Of a stretch of DNA of 64,000 nt, positions 33,899 through 43,865 are shown piece after piece. The DNA comes from Streptomyces sp. NBC_01431 (GTDB lineage: Bacteria; Actinomycetota; Actinomycetes; Streptomycetales; Streptomycetaceae). The translations under genes were made by a program, and so were the position numbers. The DNA is taken from the NCBI RefSeq assembly GCF_036231355.1, contig NZ_CP109496.1, positions 4,402,001 through 4,466,000 of the forward strand, read 5' to 3'. The stretch's first letter is position 1. Every line of letters begins with the position of its first letter. The notes under the pieces are model-generated. The model ran no database searches and was not told where the DNA came from. It saw only the letters and a program-made list of their open reading frames with translations.

Positions 33899-35104
33899 TC
33901 ACCAGGCGACCGGAAGAGCCAGTGGGTAGCGCCAGATGGAGTGGGTGTTCCACGGCACCTCACCGGCGCCGCCGTCGAGCCGAAGTGAGGGGAAGCGGGT
34001 CAGCAGCGAGGTGAACGCCACCTCCAGCTCCATCTGCGCGAGCGGGGCGCCGAGGCAGTGGTGCGCGCCCCAGCCGAACGTCATGTGCGGGACGGCGCCC
34101 CGGTCCAGGTCGACCTCGTGCGGCCGGTCGAACTTGACGGTGTCCCGGTTGGCGGTGAGGTACGAGACGTGGACGACGTCCCCGGTCTTGATGAGCACCC
34201 CGCTCAGTTCGACGTCCTCGGTGGCGACGCGGGGGATGCCGACGCCCTTGCGGAACGGGATGAACCGGAGCAGCTCGTCGAGGACGGAGGGGAAGCGGTC
34301 GGGGTGCGCGCGCAGGGCGTCGAGGATGTCCGGCTTGGTCAGCAGGGTGTACGCGATGTTCCCGAGCTGGTAGGTCGTGGTGTCCTGGCCGGTGATGAGC
34401 AGGACCATCGCCATCACGGCGAGCTCCTGGTCGTCGAGGAGCTCGTCGCCGTCGCGGGCGGTGGCGAGGGTGGAGATGAGGTCGTCGCCGGGGGCGCGCC
34501 GGCGGGCGGCGGTGAGGTCGGTGAAGTAGGCGCGCAGTTCGGCCTTGGCCCGTACGGCCGCCTCCCGTGCGGCGGCGCCGATGTTCATCATGGTCAGCGC
34601 GTGGCTGCGCAGCCAGTCCCGCTCGTCCGCCGGGATCGCGAGGACCTCGCAGATCGTGACCAGCGGCAGCGGGGCGGCGACGTGCTCCACGAAGTCGGCG
34701 GGTGAGCCCTGGGCGGCCATCCGCCCGAGCAGCTCGTCCACCACCAGCTGGGTGCGCTCGCGCATCCGCGCCACGTGCTTGGGGGTGAAGCTCTTGGCGA
34801 CGAGGCCGCGCAGCCGCGTGCTGTCCGGGGGGTCCATGAGGTTGATCGACTCGGCCTGCACGATGGGCTCCGGGGTCATCCGGGGGAAGTCCCGGCCCGT
34901 GACCGCGCTGCGGCTGAACCGGCGGTCGGTGGTCACCGTCCGCACGTCCTCGTACCGCGTGACCAGCCAGGCCTCGCCCTCGCCGTAGGCCATCCGGATC
35001 CGCGCCACGGGCTCGTCCGTCAGCATCCGGCCGAGCTGCGGATCGAACTCAAGGGCCTCCGCATAATCGAAAGGGCAGCTCCACACGGTGTCTCTGGTCT
35101 TCAC
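33899..35104 (-). CDS. Cytochrome P450
   Basis: A 401-residue soluble bacterial P450. The haem loop FGWGAHHCLGAPLA holds C350, the I helix has LITGQDTTTYQ, and the ExxR motif is DELLRFIPF. Next to RppA it probably couples flaviolin or tetrahydroxynaphthalene into polymers, as P450s paired with RppA are known to do (P-450mel, CYP158A2). It is encoded upstream of rppA, the reverse of the order I recall in S. griseus and S. coelicolor. GTG start has GGAG 8 bases upstream. Confidence 0.9.
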   Translation of the reverse strand: MKTRDTVWSCPFDYAEALEFDPQLGRMLTDEPVARIRMAYGEGEAWLVTRYEDVRTVTTDRRFSRSAVTGRDFPRMTPEPIVQAESINLMDPPDSTRLRGLVAKSFTPKHVARMRERTQLVVDELLGRMAAQGSPADFVEHVAAPLPLVTICEVLAIPADERDWLRSHALTMMNIGAAAREAAVRAKAELRAYFTDLTAARRRAPGDDLISTLATARDGDELLDDQELAVMAMVLLITGQDTTTYQLGNIAYTLLTKPDILDALRAHPDRFPSVLDELLRFIPFRKGVGIPRVATEDVELSGVLIKTGDVVHVSYLTANRDTVKFDRPHEVDLDRGAVPHMTFGWGAHHCLGAPLAQMELEVAFTSLLTRFPSLRLDGGAGEVPWNTHSIWRYPLALPVAW

Positions 35105-35279
35105 GAGGCGTACTCCGGTGTGTCAGGAACAGGCTGTGCAGTGGACTAGCCCTGTATCCCCGATTTGGGTCATGAACATGTCCGCGATCCACCGAATTAA
35201 CCGATTAGAGGGATATTTGCGGAGCCAGGGTGACAAGCGGGGGTCGGCCCGGATTCCGGGGTCGGCACACGGGTGTCCG

Positions 35280-36980
35280 TCACGACAGCGGGATGCGGCA
35301 GAAGCGGCCCACGACACCCAGGTCCGCCTCGATCGCGGCCGCCGCACCGCGCAGCACCGGCAGCACCTCGGCGACACACTCCGCCACCGTGCGCCGGGTC
35401 GTGTGCATGGCCACGTTCACCGCCCCCACCGCCCGCCCGTCAGGGCCGCGTACCGGTACGGCGATCGACCGCAGCCCCTCCTCCAACTCCTCGTCCACCA
35501 GGGCGTACCCCTGGGCCGCCACTTCGTCCAGGGTGGCGGCCAGCGCGGCCGGGGAGGTGAGGGTGCGCGGCGTGAGCGCCCGCAGCTCCATGCGGCCGAG
35601 CCGGGCCGCGCGTTCCGCGGCGGGCAGGTCCGCGAGCAGCACCCGGCCCATCGAGGCGGCGTACGCGGGGAAGCGAGTGCCCAGGGTGATGTTGACACTC
35701 ATGATCCGGCTGGTGGCGACCCGGGCCGTGTACTGGATGGCGTCGCCGTCGAGCACCGCGAGCGAGGCCGAGTCGTGCAGGGTGCTGACCAGCGCGGCCA
35801 GGTGCGGCGCCGCGATGTCGGGCAGTGCCGTACGGGACAGCGGGGGGCAGCCCAGCGACAGGACGCGCGGGGTGAGCCGGAAGGTGCGGCCTTCGGTGGC
35901 GACCAGGCCCAGGTGGTGCAGGGTGATCAGGGCGCGCCGGGCGGTGGCGCGGGCGAGCCCGGTGGCCTCGGCGACCGCGCTGAGCGAGAGCTCGGCCCGG
36001 CCCTCGCCGAACGCGGTCAGCACGGTGAGACCCCGGGCCAGCGACTCCACGAATTCCGCGCCGAGTTCCTGTTTGGAGGCGGAGGTCCAGGCCGCGAGCG
36101 CGCGGGGCGCCGAGGGCGTGGGGGCGGGCGCGCCGCGCAGCTCGGCCTCCATCGCCATGGCGGTCTCGCGCAGCCGGGGCAGCACCGCCGCGCGCAGGGA
36201 CGCCGCGCTGTGCCGGCTGGTGTGACTCACCACGCTCACCGCGCAGACGGGCGCGCCCGCCGCGTCGCGCACCGGCACGGCCACCGCGATGAGCCCCGGC
36301 TCGATGAGCTGGTCGTCCACCGCCCACCCGGCGTGCCGGGCCGCGGCGACCCGCTGCTCGAATCCGCCGACGGCCTGGGTCACCCGCTGCTCGAAACCGG
36401 TGCGGGTGCTGGTGCCGGTGTTGTTGCCCGTCCCCGCCCCCGTGTCCGTGCCGGACGGGACCGCGGGGAAACCGGCACCGGCCGGACCGGCGGCGCGCTG
36501 TTCGCGCCAGTCCTGCCACTGCCGGGGTGACCAGTGCGCGGCGAACAGCGGCCCCGGCGCGGTGCGTTCGGCGGGAAGCAGGTCGCCGATGCGGAAGGTG
36601 AGCGACATCGCGCGGCGCCGGGTGCTCTGGTGGACGAAGCGGATGCCATCGCGGTCGGGCACCGCGAACGACACCGACTCGTCGAGTTCTTCGGCCAGTT
36701 GGACCGCGTGCGGGCCGAGCAGCGCGGGCAGCCGCAGCGCGCCCAGGTAGGCGTTGGCGAGCTCCATGAGGCGTGGGGCGAGCGTGGCGCTGGACCCGTC
36801 GAGGCGGAGATGGCCCATCCGGGCCAGGGTCGCGACCACCCGGTCGACGGTGGATCTGGCCAGGCCCGTCGCCCGGACCAGCTCGCCGAGGCTGAGCCGC
36901 CCGTCCGCGTCGCTGAGCGCGCGCAGGACCGCCACCCCGCGCATCAGCGGACCGACGGCTTCGGCGGGGGCGGTGTCCAT
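35280..36980 (-). CDS. Fused double IclR-family regulator of the pca genes
   Basis: A 566-residue protein made of two IclR units. Unit 1 (about 10-290) begins with a helix-turn-helix at LSLGELVRATGLARSTVDRVV. Unit 2 (about 315-566) has LSLSAVAEATGLARATARRAL and a ligand domain with ALVDEELEEGLRSIAVPVRG. Low-complexity Gly/Thr sequence interrupts unit 1 near 175-200. IclR regulators control protocatechuate catabolism in many bacteria. The gene diverges from pcaI, with a palindrome between them. ATG 36980 follows GGAGG. Confidence 0.9.
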   Translation of the reverse strand: MDTAPAEAVGPLMRGVAVLRALSDADGRLSLGELVRATGLARSTVDRVVATLARMGHLRLDGSSATLAPRLMELANAYLGALRLPALLGPHAVQLAEELDESVSFAVPDRDGIRFVHQSTRRRAMSLTFRIGDLLPAERTAPGPLFAAHWSPRQWQDWREQRAAGPAGAGFPAVPSGTDTGAGTGNNTGTSTRTGFEQRVTQAVGGFEQRVAAARHAGWAVDDQLIEPGLIAVAVPVRDAAGAPVCAVSVVSHTSRHSAASLRAAVLPRLRETAMAMEAELRGAPAPTPSAPRALAAWTSASKQELGAEFVESLARGLTVLTAFGEGRAELSLSAVAEATGLARATARRALITLHHLGLVATEGRTFRLTPRVLSLGCPPLSRTALPDIAAPHLAALVSTLHDSASLAVLDGDAIQYTARVATSRIMSVNITLGTRFPAYAASMGRVLLADLPAAERAARLGRMELRALTPRTLTSPAALAATLDEVAAQGYALVDEELEEGLRSIAVPVRGPDGRAVGAVNVAMHTTRRTVAECVAEVLPVLRGAAAAIEADLGVVGRFCRIPLS

Positions 36981-37062
36981 GGGGCCTCCGGGGGCAGGGC
37001 GTTGACGCACGGGGCGTTGACACGCGTACCGGCTGAACGCACACTCGGGGCGAGCGCAATTC

Positions 37063-37076
37063 TGAACCTTAGTTCA
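37063..37076. promoter_or_regulatory. Candidate IclR operator in the pca divergent promoter
   Basis: TGAAC-CTTA-GTTCA is a perfect 5-4-5 inverted repeat, followed by GTTC-7-GAAC at 37072-37086. It is 35 bases upstream of pcaI. IclR-type proteins often bind GTTC/GAAC half-sites, so it may be the operator for the pca genes. Confidence 0.5.
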
Positions 37077-37110
37077 TCTGGCGAACACGACCAAACGGCG
37101 AGAGCGTTCC

Positions 37111-37889
37111 ATGGACAAAGTCGTACCGGCCCCCGCCGCGGCGGTGGCCGACATCCCCGACGGTGCCTCCCTCGCGGTCGGCGGCTTCGGCCTCAGCGGG
37201 GTGCCGAACGTCCTGATAGCAGCCCTGTACACCCAGGGCGCCACCGCCCTGAGCGTGGTCTCCAACAACTGCGGCGTGGACGGCGGCGGCCTCGGCGTCC
37301 TCCTCGCGGCCGGCCGCATCGCCCGTGTGACCGGCTCGTACATCGGCGACAACAAGGAGTTCGCCCGCCAGTACCTGGGCGGCGAACTGGAGGTGGAGCT
37401 GGTCCCGCAGGGCAGCCTCGCCGAGCGGCTGCGCGCGGGCGGCTGCGGAATCCCCGCGTTCTACACCCCGGCGGGCGTCGGCACCCAGGTCGCCGACGGC
37501 GGGCTGCCACTGCGCTACGGCCGCGACGGCGAGGTGGCCGTTGCGTCGGCACCCAAGGAGGTCCGGGAGTTCGGCGGCCGCGAACACGTCCTGGAGCATG
37601 GCATCACCACGGACTTCGCGCTCGTACGGGCCTGGAAGGGCGACCGGCACGGCAATCTGCTCTTCCGCCGGGCGGCCCGCAACTTCAACCCGTCGGCCGC
37701 GATGGCCGGACGGGTCACGATCGCCGAGGTCGAACACCTCGTGGAACCGGGCGAGCTCGATCCGGACACGGTGCACGTGCCGGGGGTTTTCGTGCAGCGC
37801 GTGGTGCCGTTGACTCCAACTCAGGCGGCATCCAAGGGAATTGAGAGGCGAACGGTGCGTGAGGGGATGCGCGAAGGGGAGGCGGGACG

Positions 37890-37893
<4 letters not shown>
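37111..37893 (+). CDS. pcaI: 3-oxoadipate CoA-transferase subunit A
   Basis: A 260-residue alpha subunit of a type-I CoA transferase: VGGFGLSGVPNVLIAAL, SVVSNNCGVDG, YIGDNKEFARQY and GNLLFRRAARNFNP. With PcaJ it transfers CoA from succinyl-CoA to 3-oxoadipate. It is the first gene of the pca operon. Its stop overlaps the GTG of pcaJ by 4 bases. A polar 20-residue tail (ERRTVREGMREGEAGR) extends past the usual domain end. Confidence 0.93.
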
Positions 37894-38620
<727 letters not shown>

Positions 38621-38624
<4 letters not shown>

Positions 38625-39346
38625 CGCTCACCCAGGGACACGACGGCACCGCGCGGGAGGCGGCCACGCCGGGGCACGGCGTGGGCCCGTACCGCAGCGG
38701 CGCGTTACGCGTTCCGCTGATGGCCCCGACAGCCGTCGGCGGAGATCCGGAGGCGGTCGAGCTGTACGGTCCGGTCTTCGGCGTCACCGAGGTCACCGCG
38801 CTCGACGCGGACCTGACCCGCCAGCACGCGGGCGAGCCGCACGGTGAGCGAATCACCGTGTCGGGCCGGGTGGTCGACCGCGCCGGACGCCCGGTCCGCC
38901 ACCAACTGGTCGAGATCTGGCAGGCGAACGCGTCCGGTCGCTACGCCCACCGGCGCGACCAGCACTCCGCCCCGCTCGACCCGCACTTCACCGGGGCGGG
39001 CCGCTGCCTGACGGACGCCGAGGGCAGGTACGCGTTCACCACGGTCAAGCCGGGCGCGTACCCCTGGGGCAACCACGAGAACGCGTGGCGCCCGGCCCAC
39101 CTCCACTTCTCGCTCTTCGGTACGGCCTTCACCCAGCGCCTGGTCACCCAGATGTACTTCCCGGGCGACCCGTTGCTGGCGTACGACCCGATCCTGCACG
39201 CGGTCACCGACCAGGCGGCCCGGGACCGTCTGGTGGCGGCGTACGACCCACAACTGTCCGTACAGGACTGGTCGTTGGGCTACCGATGGGACATCGTGCT
39301 CGACGGCCCGGCCGCCACCCTGCCCGACCCGGAGGTGGCCGCGTGA
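38621..39346 (+). CDS. pcaH: Protocatechuate 3,4-dioxygenase beta subunit
   Basis: A 241-residue non-haem iron dioxygenase subunit. The ligands are visible: Tyr in ASGRYAHRRDQ, Tyr in GAYPWGNHENAW and the two His of RPAHLHFSLFG. It opens protocatechuate between the hydroxyls to 3-carboxy-cis,cis-muconate, with PcaG. ATG overlaps the pcaJ stop (ATGA). GAAGGAGAGG lies upstream. Confidence 0.95.
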
Positions 39347-39906
39347 TGCCCGAGGCCACCCCTTCGCAGACCGTCGGCCCCTTCTACGGTTACGCCCTGC
39401 CCTTCCCCGGCGGCGGTGACATGGCGCCCACCGGACACCCGGAGGCGATCACGGTGCACGGGTACGTGTACGACGGGAACGGCGAACCGGTGCCGGACGC
39501 GCTCCTGGAGTTCTGGCAGGCGGCGCCCGACGGTTCGGCGGCGGGCCGGGCCGGCTCGTGGCGCCGGGACGCGGCCACCGGCGCCTTCCTCGGCCGCGAA
39601 GGCCTCGACTTCACGGGATTCGGCCGGGTACCGACGGGTGCGGACGGCCACTGGTCGCTGCGCACCCTCCCGCCGCCGCCGGCCGCGCCCTACCTCGCGG
39701 TCTGCCTGTTCGCCCGCGGCCTGACGCGCCACCTCTTCACGCGGGCGTACGTCGAAGGGCTCGGCGGGGACGGCCAGTTGAAGGCGCTGGCGGGGGCGCG
39801 GGCAGAGACGCTGCTCGCGCGACGGGAAGGTGACCGAAGCCCGGTCTTCCGCTTCGACATCCACTTGCAGGGGGAGAAGGAGACGGTCTTCCTTGACTTC
39901 GCGTGA
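39346..39906 (+). CDS. pcaG: Protocatechuate 3,4-dioxygenase alpha subunit
   Basis: A 186-residue alpha subunit: TPSQTVGPFYGYALPF, YDGNGEPVPDALLEFWQAA and HLFTRAYVEG, the typical short PcaG without iron ligands. It pairs with PcaH. Either the GTG at 39343 (GGAGG 7 bases upstream) or the ATG at 39346 may be used; both overlap the pcaH stop. Confidence 0.94.
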   Translation: MPEATPSQTVGPFYGYALPFPGGGDMAPTGHPEAITVHGYVYDGNGEPVPDALLEFWQAAPDGSAAGRAGSWRRDAATGAFLGREGLDFTGFGRVPTGADGHWSLRTLPPPPAAPYLAVCLFARGLTRHLFTRAYVEGLGGDGQLKALAGARAETLLARREGDRSPVFRFDIHLQGEKETVFLDFA

Positions 39907-41092
39907 CGGCGCCCGGAGCGTCCAGGACTCGGGGGACGTCGGACTTCTGGCGCCGGTGAGCGCGGGGAGCCCGGGGGAGGCGGCGACGGGTGACAGTGCG
40001 GTGCTGCGGGCGATGCTGGCGGCCGAGGCGGCGCTGACCCGGGCGCAGGCGACGCTCGGGGCGGCGCCGGAGCGGGCCGCGTCGGCGGTGGCGAAGGCCG
40101 CCTGCCCGGAGGCGTTCGACGCGCGGGCACTGGCCCTGCGGGCCGGGGCGGGCGGCAATCCGGTGATCCCGCTGGTGGCCGACCTGAGGCGGGCCGTGTC
40201 CGAACTGTCCCCGGGGGACGAGGAGTTCGTCCACCGGGGTGCGACCAGCCAGGACATCCTGGACACGGCGCTGATGCTGGTCGCCGCCCGCACCCTCGAT
40301 CTGATCGCCACGGACCTGGCGGCGACGGCCGGGTCCCTCGCGGTCCTCGCCGACCGGCACCGCGCCACGCCGATGGCGGCCCGCACCCTGACCCAGCACG
40401 CCGTGGCGACGACGTTCGGCCTGAAGGCGGCGGGCTGGCGGTCGCTGGTGGTGGACGCGCACGAACGTGTCGTACGGGTCAGGAGCACGCTGCCCGCCCA
40501 ACTGGGCGGCGCGGCAGGCACGTTGGCGGCGTTCGAGCTGGCCGGGCTGGAGGGCCCGGTCCTGGTCGAGGTGTTCGCCGCGGAACTGGGACTGGCCGCC
40601 CCTGCGCTGCCGTGGCACGTCCTGCGCACACCGGTGGCGGATCTGGGTGGAGCGCTGGCGTTCTGCGCGGGGGCGCTGGGGAAGGTGGCCGCGGATGTGC
40701 TGGTGCTGTCCCGCACGGAGGTGGGGGAAGTGGCGGAGCGCGTGGGCGGGATCTCCTCCGCGATGCCGCACAAAAGCAATCCGGTGCGCTCCGTCCTGAT
40801 CGCCTCGGCGGCCCGGCAGGTACCGGCGCTGACGTCGGTGCTGTACGCCTCACTGGCGGCGGAGGACGAACGCCCACCCGGGGCGTGGCACGCGGAATGG
40901 TCCCCGCTGCGCGAGGCCCTGCGCCTGTGCGGGGGCGCGGCGCGGGCGGCATCGCAACTGTGCGCGGCGCTGCGGGTCTCCCCGGACCGCATGCGGCGAA
41001 ACCTGGAACGGGGCGAACTGGGCGACCCCGGTGCGCCGGTGGGCGCGGCGCAGGCGCTGGTGGATCGGGCGCTGGGGAGAACCCTGGGGTGA
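39893..41092 (+). CDS. pcaB: 3-carboxy-cis,cis-muconate cycloisomerase
   Basis: A 399-residue member of the fumarase/adenylosuccinate-lyase superfamily. The signature SSAMPHKSNPVRS and the helical VHRGATSQDILDTA and LTQHAVATTFGLKAAGW regions are present. It lactonises 3-carboxymuconate. The TTG at 39893 was chosen: AAGGAG lies 10 bases upstream and the frame overlaps pcaG by 14 bases. A longer in-frame ORF to 39830 would run deep into pcaG. Confidence 0.9.
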   Translation: MTSRDGARSVQDSGDVGLLAPVSAGSPGEAATGDSAVLRAMLAAEAALTRAQATLGAAPERAASAVAKAACPEAFDARALALRAGAGGNPVIPLVADLRRAVSELSPGDEEFVHRGATSQDILDTALMLVAARTLDLIATDLAATAGSLAVLADRHRATPMAARTLTQHAVATTFGLKAAGWRSLVVDAHERVVRVRSTLPAQLGGAAGTLAAFELAGLEGPVLVEVFAAELGLAAPALPWHVLRTPVADLGGALAFCAGALGKVAADVLVLSRTEVGEVAERVGGISSAMPHKSNPVRSVLIASAARQVPALTSVLYASLAAEDERPPGAWHAEWSPLREALRLCGGAARAASQLCAALRVSPDRMRRNLERGELGDPGAPVGAAQALVDRALGRTLG

Positions 41093-41255
41093 GGGGGTGC
41101 TGTGGGCTTGGGTGGTGCTGTGCGCCGGCCCGCTGGGCGGTGTCCGACGCGCGCCGGCTCATGTTCATGCCGTGCCCCGGCCCGTCCGTGCCCGAACCAC
41201 TCCACGCCGCCGAACAGGCGCGGGGAGGAAGTGTCCCTGCGCTCAAAGGAAACCC

Positions 41256-42419
41256 GTGCTGCACCATCACCTGACCGCCGCCTCCGCATCCACCGCCCCC
41301 ACCCTCCTCCTCGGCCCCTCCCTGGGCACCACCCTCGACGTCTGGGAGCCTCAACTCACCCCCCTCTCCCGTCACTTCAACGTCATCCGCTGGGACCTGC
41401 CCGGTCACGGCGGCTCCCCGGCATCCGACCTCCTCCCGGCCCCTGCTCCCACCCTCGCCACTCTCGGCGCCCTCGTCCTGGAGCTTCTCGACACCCTCCG
41501 CGTCGACACCGCCGCCTACGCCGGTATCTCCCTCGGCGGAGCCGTCGGAGCCTGGCTCGCCGCGCACCACCCCGAGCGCGTCGCATCCCTCGCCCTCATC
41601 TGCTCCTCCGCCCACTTCGGCCCGCCAGAACCCTGGCGCGAGCGGGCAAAGAGCGTACGTTCCAGAGGAGTTGGGCACCTCGCGGACACCGCACCCGGAC
41701 GCTGGTTCACCCCCCGATTCCCCGCCCCGCCGCACCTCCTCAACGGCCACCGCCGCGTGGACCCGGCCGCGTACGCCGCCTGCTGCGACATCCTCGCCGG
41801 GCTCGACCTGCGCGCCGACCTGCCCCGCATCGCCGCTCCCACCCTGGTCGTGGCGGGCCGCGACGACCTCGCCACCCCGCCCCCGCACGCCCGCGAACTC
41901 GCCGACGGCATACCGGACGCCCAGCTCGTGGAACTCCCCCGCGCCGCCCACCTCGCCAACGTGGAGCAGCCCGAAGCCGTACGCGACGCCCTGCTCGGTC
42001 ACCTCATCCGCGACCACCCCGGGTCCGTCGCGTCCCGAGGCGAGGGCGCCCGGCGTGCCGTACTCGGCGACGCCCACGTGGACCGAGCCCTCGCCCGCAC
42101 CACGCCCTTCACCGCGCGCTTCCAGGACTTCATCACCCGGTACGCCTGGGGCGAGATCTGGGGCCGGGACACCCTGGACCGGCGCACCCGCAGCGCCGTC
42201 ACGCTGACCGCCCTCGTCGCGGGCGGCCACAAGGACGAGCTCGCCCTGCACGTGCGGGGAGCGCTGCGCAATGGCCTGAGCCCCGACGAGATAGCCGAAG
42301 TACTGCTCCAGTGCGCCGTGTACTGCTCCGTCCCCGCCGCCAACTCGGCGTTCGCGATCGCGGAACAGGTGATCAGCACGTACCAGGACGACGACGAACG
42401 AGAAGAGGCGGACCACTGA
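41256..42419 (+). CDS. pcaL: Fused 3-oxoadipate enol-lactonase / 4-carboxymuconolactone decarboxylase
   Basis: A 387-residue fusion. Residues 1-245 are an alpha/beta hydrolase with nucleophile GISLGG and RAAHLANVEQP holding the base His (PcaD). Residues from about 260 are a carboxymuconolactone decarboxylase (PcaC) with RYAWGEIWGRD, LVAGGHKDELALHVRGALRNG and an EVLLQCAVYC helix. Actinobacteria commonly carry this PcaL fusion. GTG 41256 follows AAAGGA. It lies 163 bases after pcaB, a gap that holds no gene. Confidence 0.93.
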   Translation: MLHHHLTAASASTAPTLLLGPSLGTTLDVWEPQLTPLSRHFNVIRWDLPGHGGSPASDLLPAPAPTLATLGALVLELLDTLRVDTAAYAGISLGGAVGAWLAAHHPERVASLALICSSAHFGPPEPWRERAKSVRSRGVGHLADTAPGRWFTPRFPAPPHLLNGHRRVDPAAYAACCDILAGLDLRADLPRIAAPTLVVAGRDDLATPPPHARELADGIPDAQLVELPRAAHLANVEQPEAVRDALLGHLIRDHPGSVASRGEGARRAVLGDAHVDRALARTTPFTARFQDFITRYAWGEIWGRDTLDRRTRSAVTLTALVAGGHKDELALHVRGALRNGLSPDEIAEVLLQCAVYCSVPAANSAFAIAEQVISTYQDDDEREEADH

Positions 42420-42420
42420 C

Positions 42421-43803
42421 ATGCACGCAACCAGCCCGAACGGTTCGGCCAGCCCGACCGGCTCGACCAGCCCGAACGGCTCGGCCAGTCAAGCCAGCCC
42501 GTCCAGTCCAGCCGGTTCAGCGAGCCCCACCGGTTCAACGAACCACGGCCGTCACACCACCCATCACACCACCGTCGCCATCATCGGTGCCGGCCCCGCC
42601 GGGCTCCTCCTGGCCCGGCTGCTCGACAACGCCGGGATCGACTGCGTGGTCCTGGAACGCCGCGACCGCGCCTACGTCGAGCAGCGCCAGCGCGCGGGCA
42701 TCCTCGAACAGACGACGGTCGACGTCCTGAGAGCCGCCGGTGCGGCCGAGCGCATGGACCGCGAGGGCATGCCCCACGACGGCATCGAGCTCCGCTTCGA
42801 CCGCCGCTCCCACCGCATCGACTTCCCCTCCCTCACCGGCGGCCGCCGCGTGATGGTGTACGCCCAGACGGAGGTCGTGAAGGACCTCATAGCTCAACAA
42901 CTGGCCGGTGGCGCAACGCTGTTGTTCGAAGCGGAAGTCGAAGGAGTGGAAGGGGTCGAAGGGGCGGGGGCAGGCGAGGGAGGCGGGAGAGGCTTGAAGG
43001 ACGCACATCAGACCTCCGCTCCCACCCCCACCGTCCACTACCGCCACCAAGGCCACCCCGCCACCCTCACGTGCGAGTACATCGTCGGCTGCGACGGCTT
43101 CCACGGGGTCGCCCGCAACGCGGTCCCCGCCGCCGTCCGTACGACGTACGAGCGCACCTACCCGTACTCCTGGCTCGGCATCCTCGCCGAAGCACCGCCC
43201 GTGTACGACGAGTTGATCTACGCGCACTCCCCGCGCGGCTTCGCCCTCGCAAGCATGCGCTCGCCCGCCGTCAGTCGCCTCTACCTCCAGGTGCCCAACG
43301 GCACCGACCCCGCCGAGTGGTCCGACGCACGCGTCTGGGAGGAGTTGGACGCCCGCCTCGCGACCGACGCCGACCATGGCTGGAAACTGGAACGGGGCCC
43401 CGTTGTCGCCAAGTCCGTTCTGCCGATGCGGAGTTGGGTGACCGAGCCGATGCGGTACGGGCGGCTGCTGCTGGCGGGTGATGCCGCGCACATCGTTCCG
43501 CCGACCGGCGCGAAGGGGTTGAACCTCGCGGTCGCCGATGTCGTCACCCTCTCCCGGGCGCTGGTCCAGTGGCAGGTGACCGGTTCGACGGAACGGCTCG
43601 ACGCGTACTCCGAGACCTGCCTGCGCCGGGTCTGGCGCGCCGAGCACTTCTCGTACTCCATGACCGGGCTCCTGCACGCCGACCCGGCGCAGTCCCCCTT
43701 CGAAACCCGGCTCCAGCTTGCCCAGTTGGACCGCATCAGCCAATCGCGACACGCGGCCGCCGAACTCGCCGAGAACTACACAGGCCTCCCGATCAAGCCC
43801 TGA
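42421..43803 (+). CDS. pobA: 4-hydroxybenzoate 3-monooxygenase
   Basis: A 460-residue FAD monooxygenase. IIGAGPAGLLLARLL (FAD), CDGFHGVARNAV and LAGDAAHIVPPTGAKGLNLA (GD motif) are intact. It makes protocatechuate from 4-hydroxybenzoate. Two odd parts: residues 1-46 are a Ser/Thr/Gly/Pro/Asn low-complexity extension, and about 170-205 is an insertion (EGVEGVEGAGAGEGGGRG). No start codon lies nearer the FAD motif, so the extension is probably translated. The ATG starts 1 base after the pcaL stop. Confidence 0.93.
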   Translation: MHATSPNGSASPTGSTSPNGSASQASPSSPAGSASPTGSTNHGRHTTHHTTVAIIGAGPAGLLLARLLDNAGIDCVVLERRDRAYVEQRQRAGILEQTTVDVLRAAGAAERMDREGMPHDGIELRFDRRSHRIDFPSLTGGRRVMVYAQTEVVKDLIAQQLAGGATLLFEAEVEGVEGVEGAGAGEGGGRGLKDAHQTSAPTPTVHYRHQGHPATLTCEYIVGCDGFHGVARNAVPAAVRTTYERTYPYSWLGILAEAPPVYDELIYAHSPRGFALASMRSPAVSRLYLQVPNGTDPAEWSDARVWEELDARLATDADHGWKLERGPVVAKSVLPMRSWVTEPMRYGRLLLAGDAAHIVPPTGAKGLNLAVADVVTLSRALVQWQVTGSTERLDAYSETCLRRVWRAEHFSYSMTGLLHADPAQSPFETRLQLAQLDRISQSRHAAAELAENYTGLPIKP

Positions 43804-43865
43804 CCACACCCGACACCCGCCGCAGGTCCGCTCGCCCATACCCCCACGCGGGGACGGGCCGCCTC

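Noticed and set aside
40479..42422. Long minus-strand open frame opposite pcaB/pcaL
   Set aside because: Codon pattern fits the plus-strand pca genes; the antisense product is low-complexity and unlike any family.
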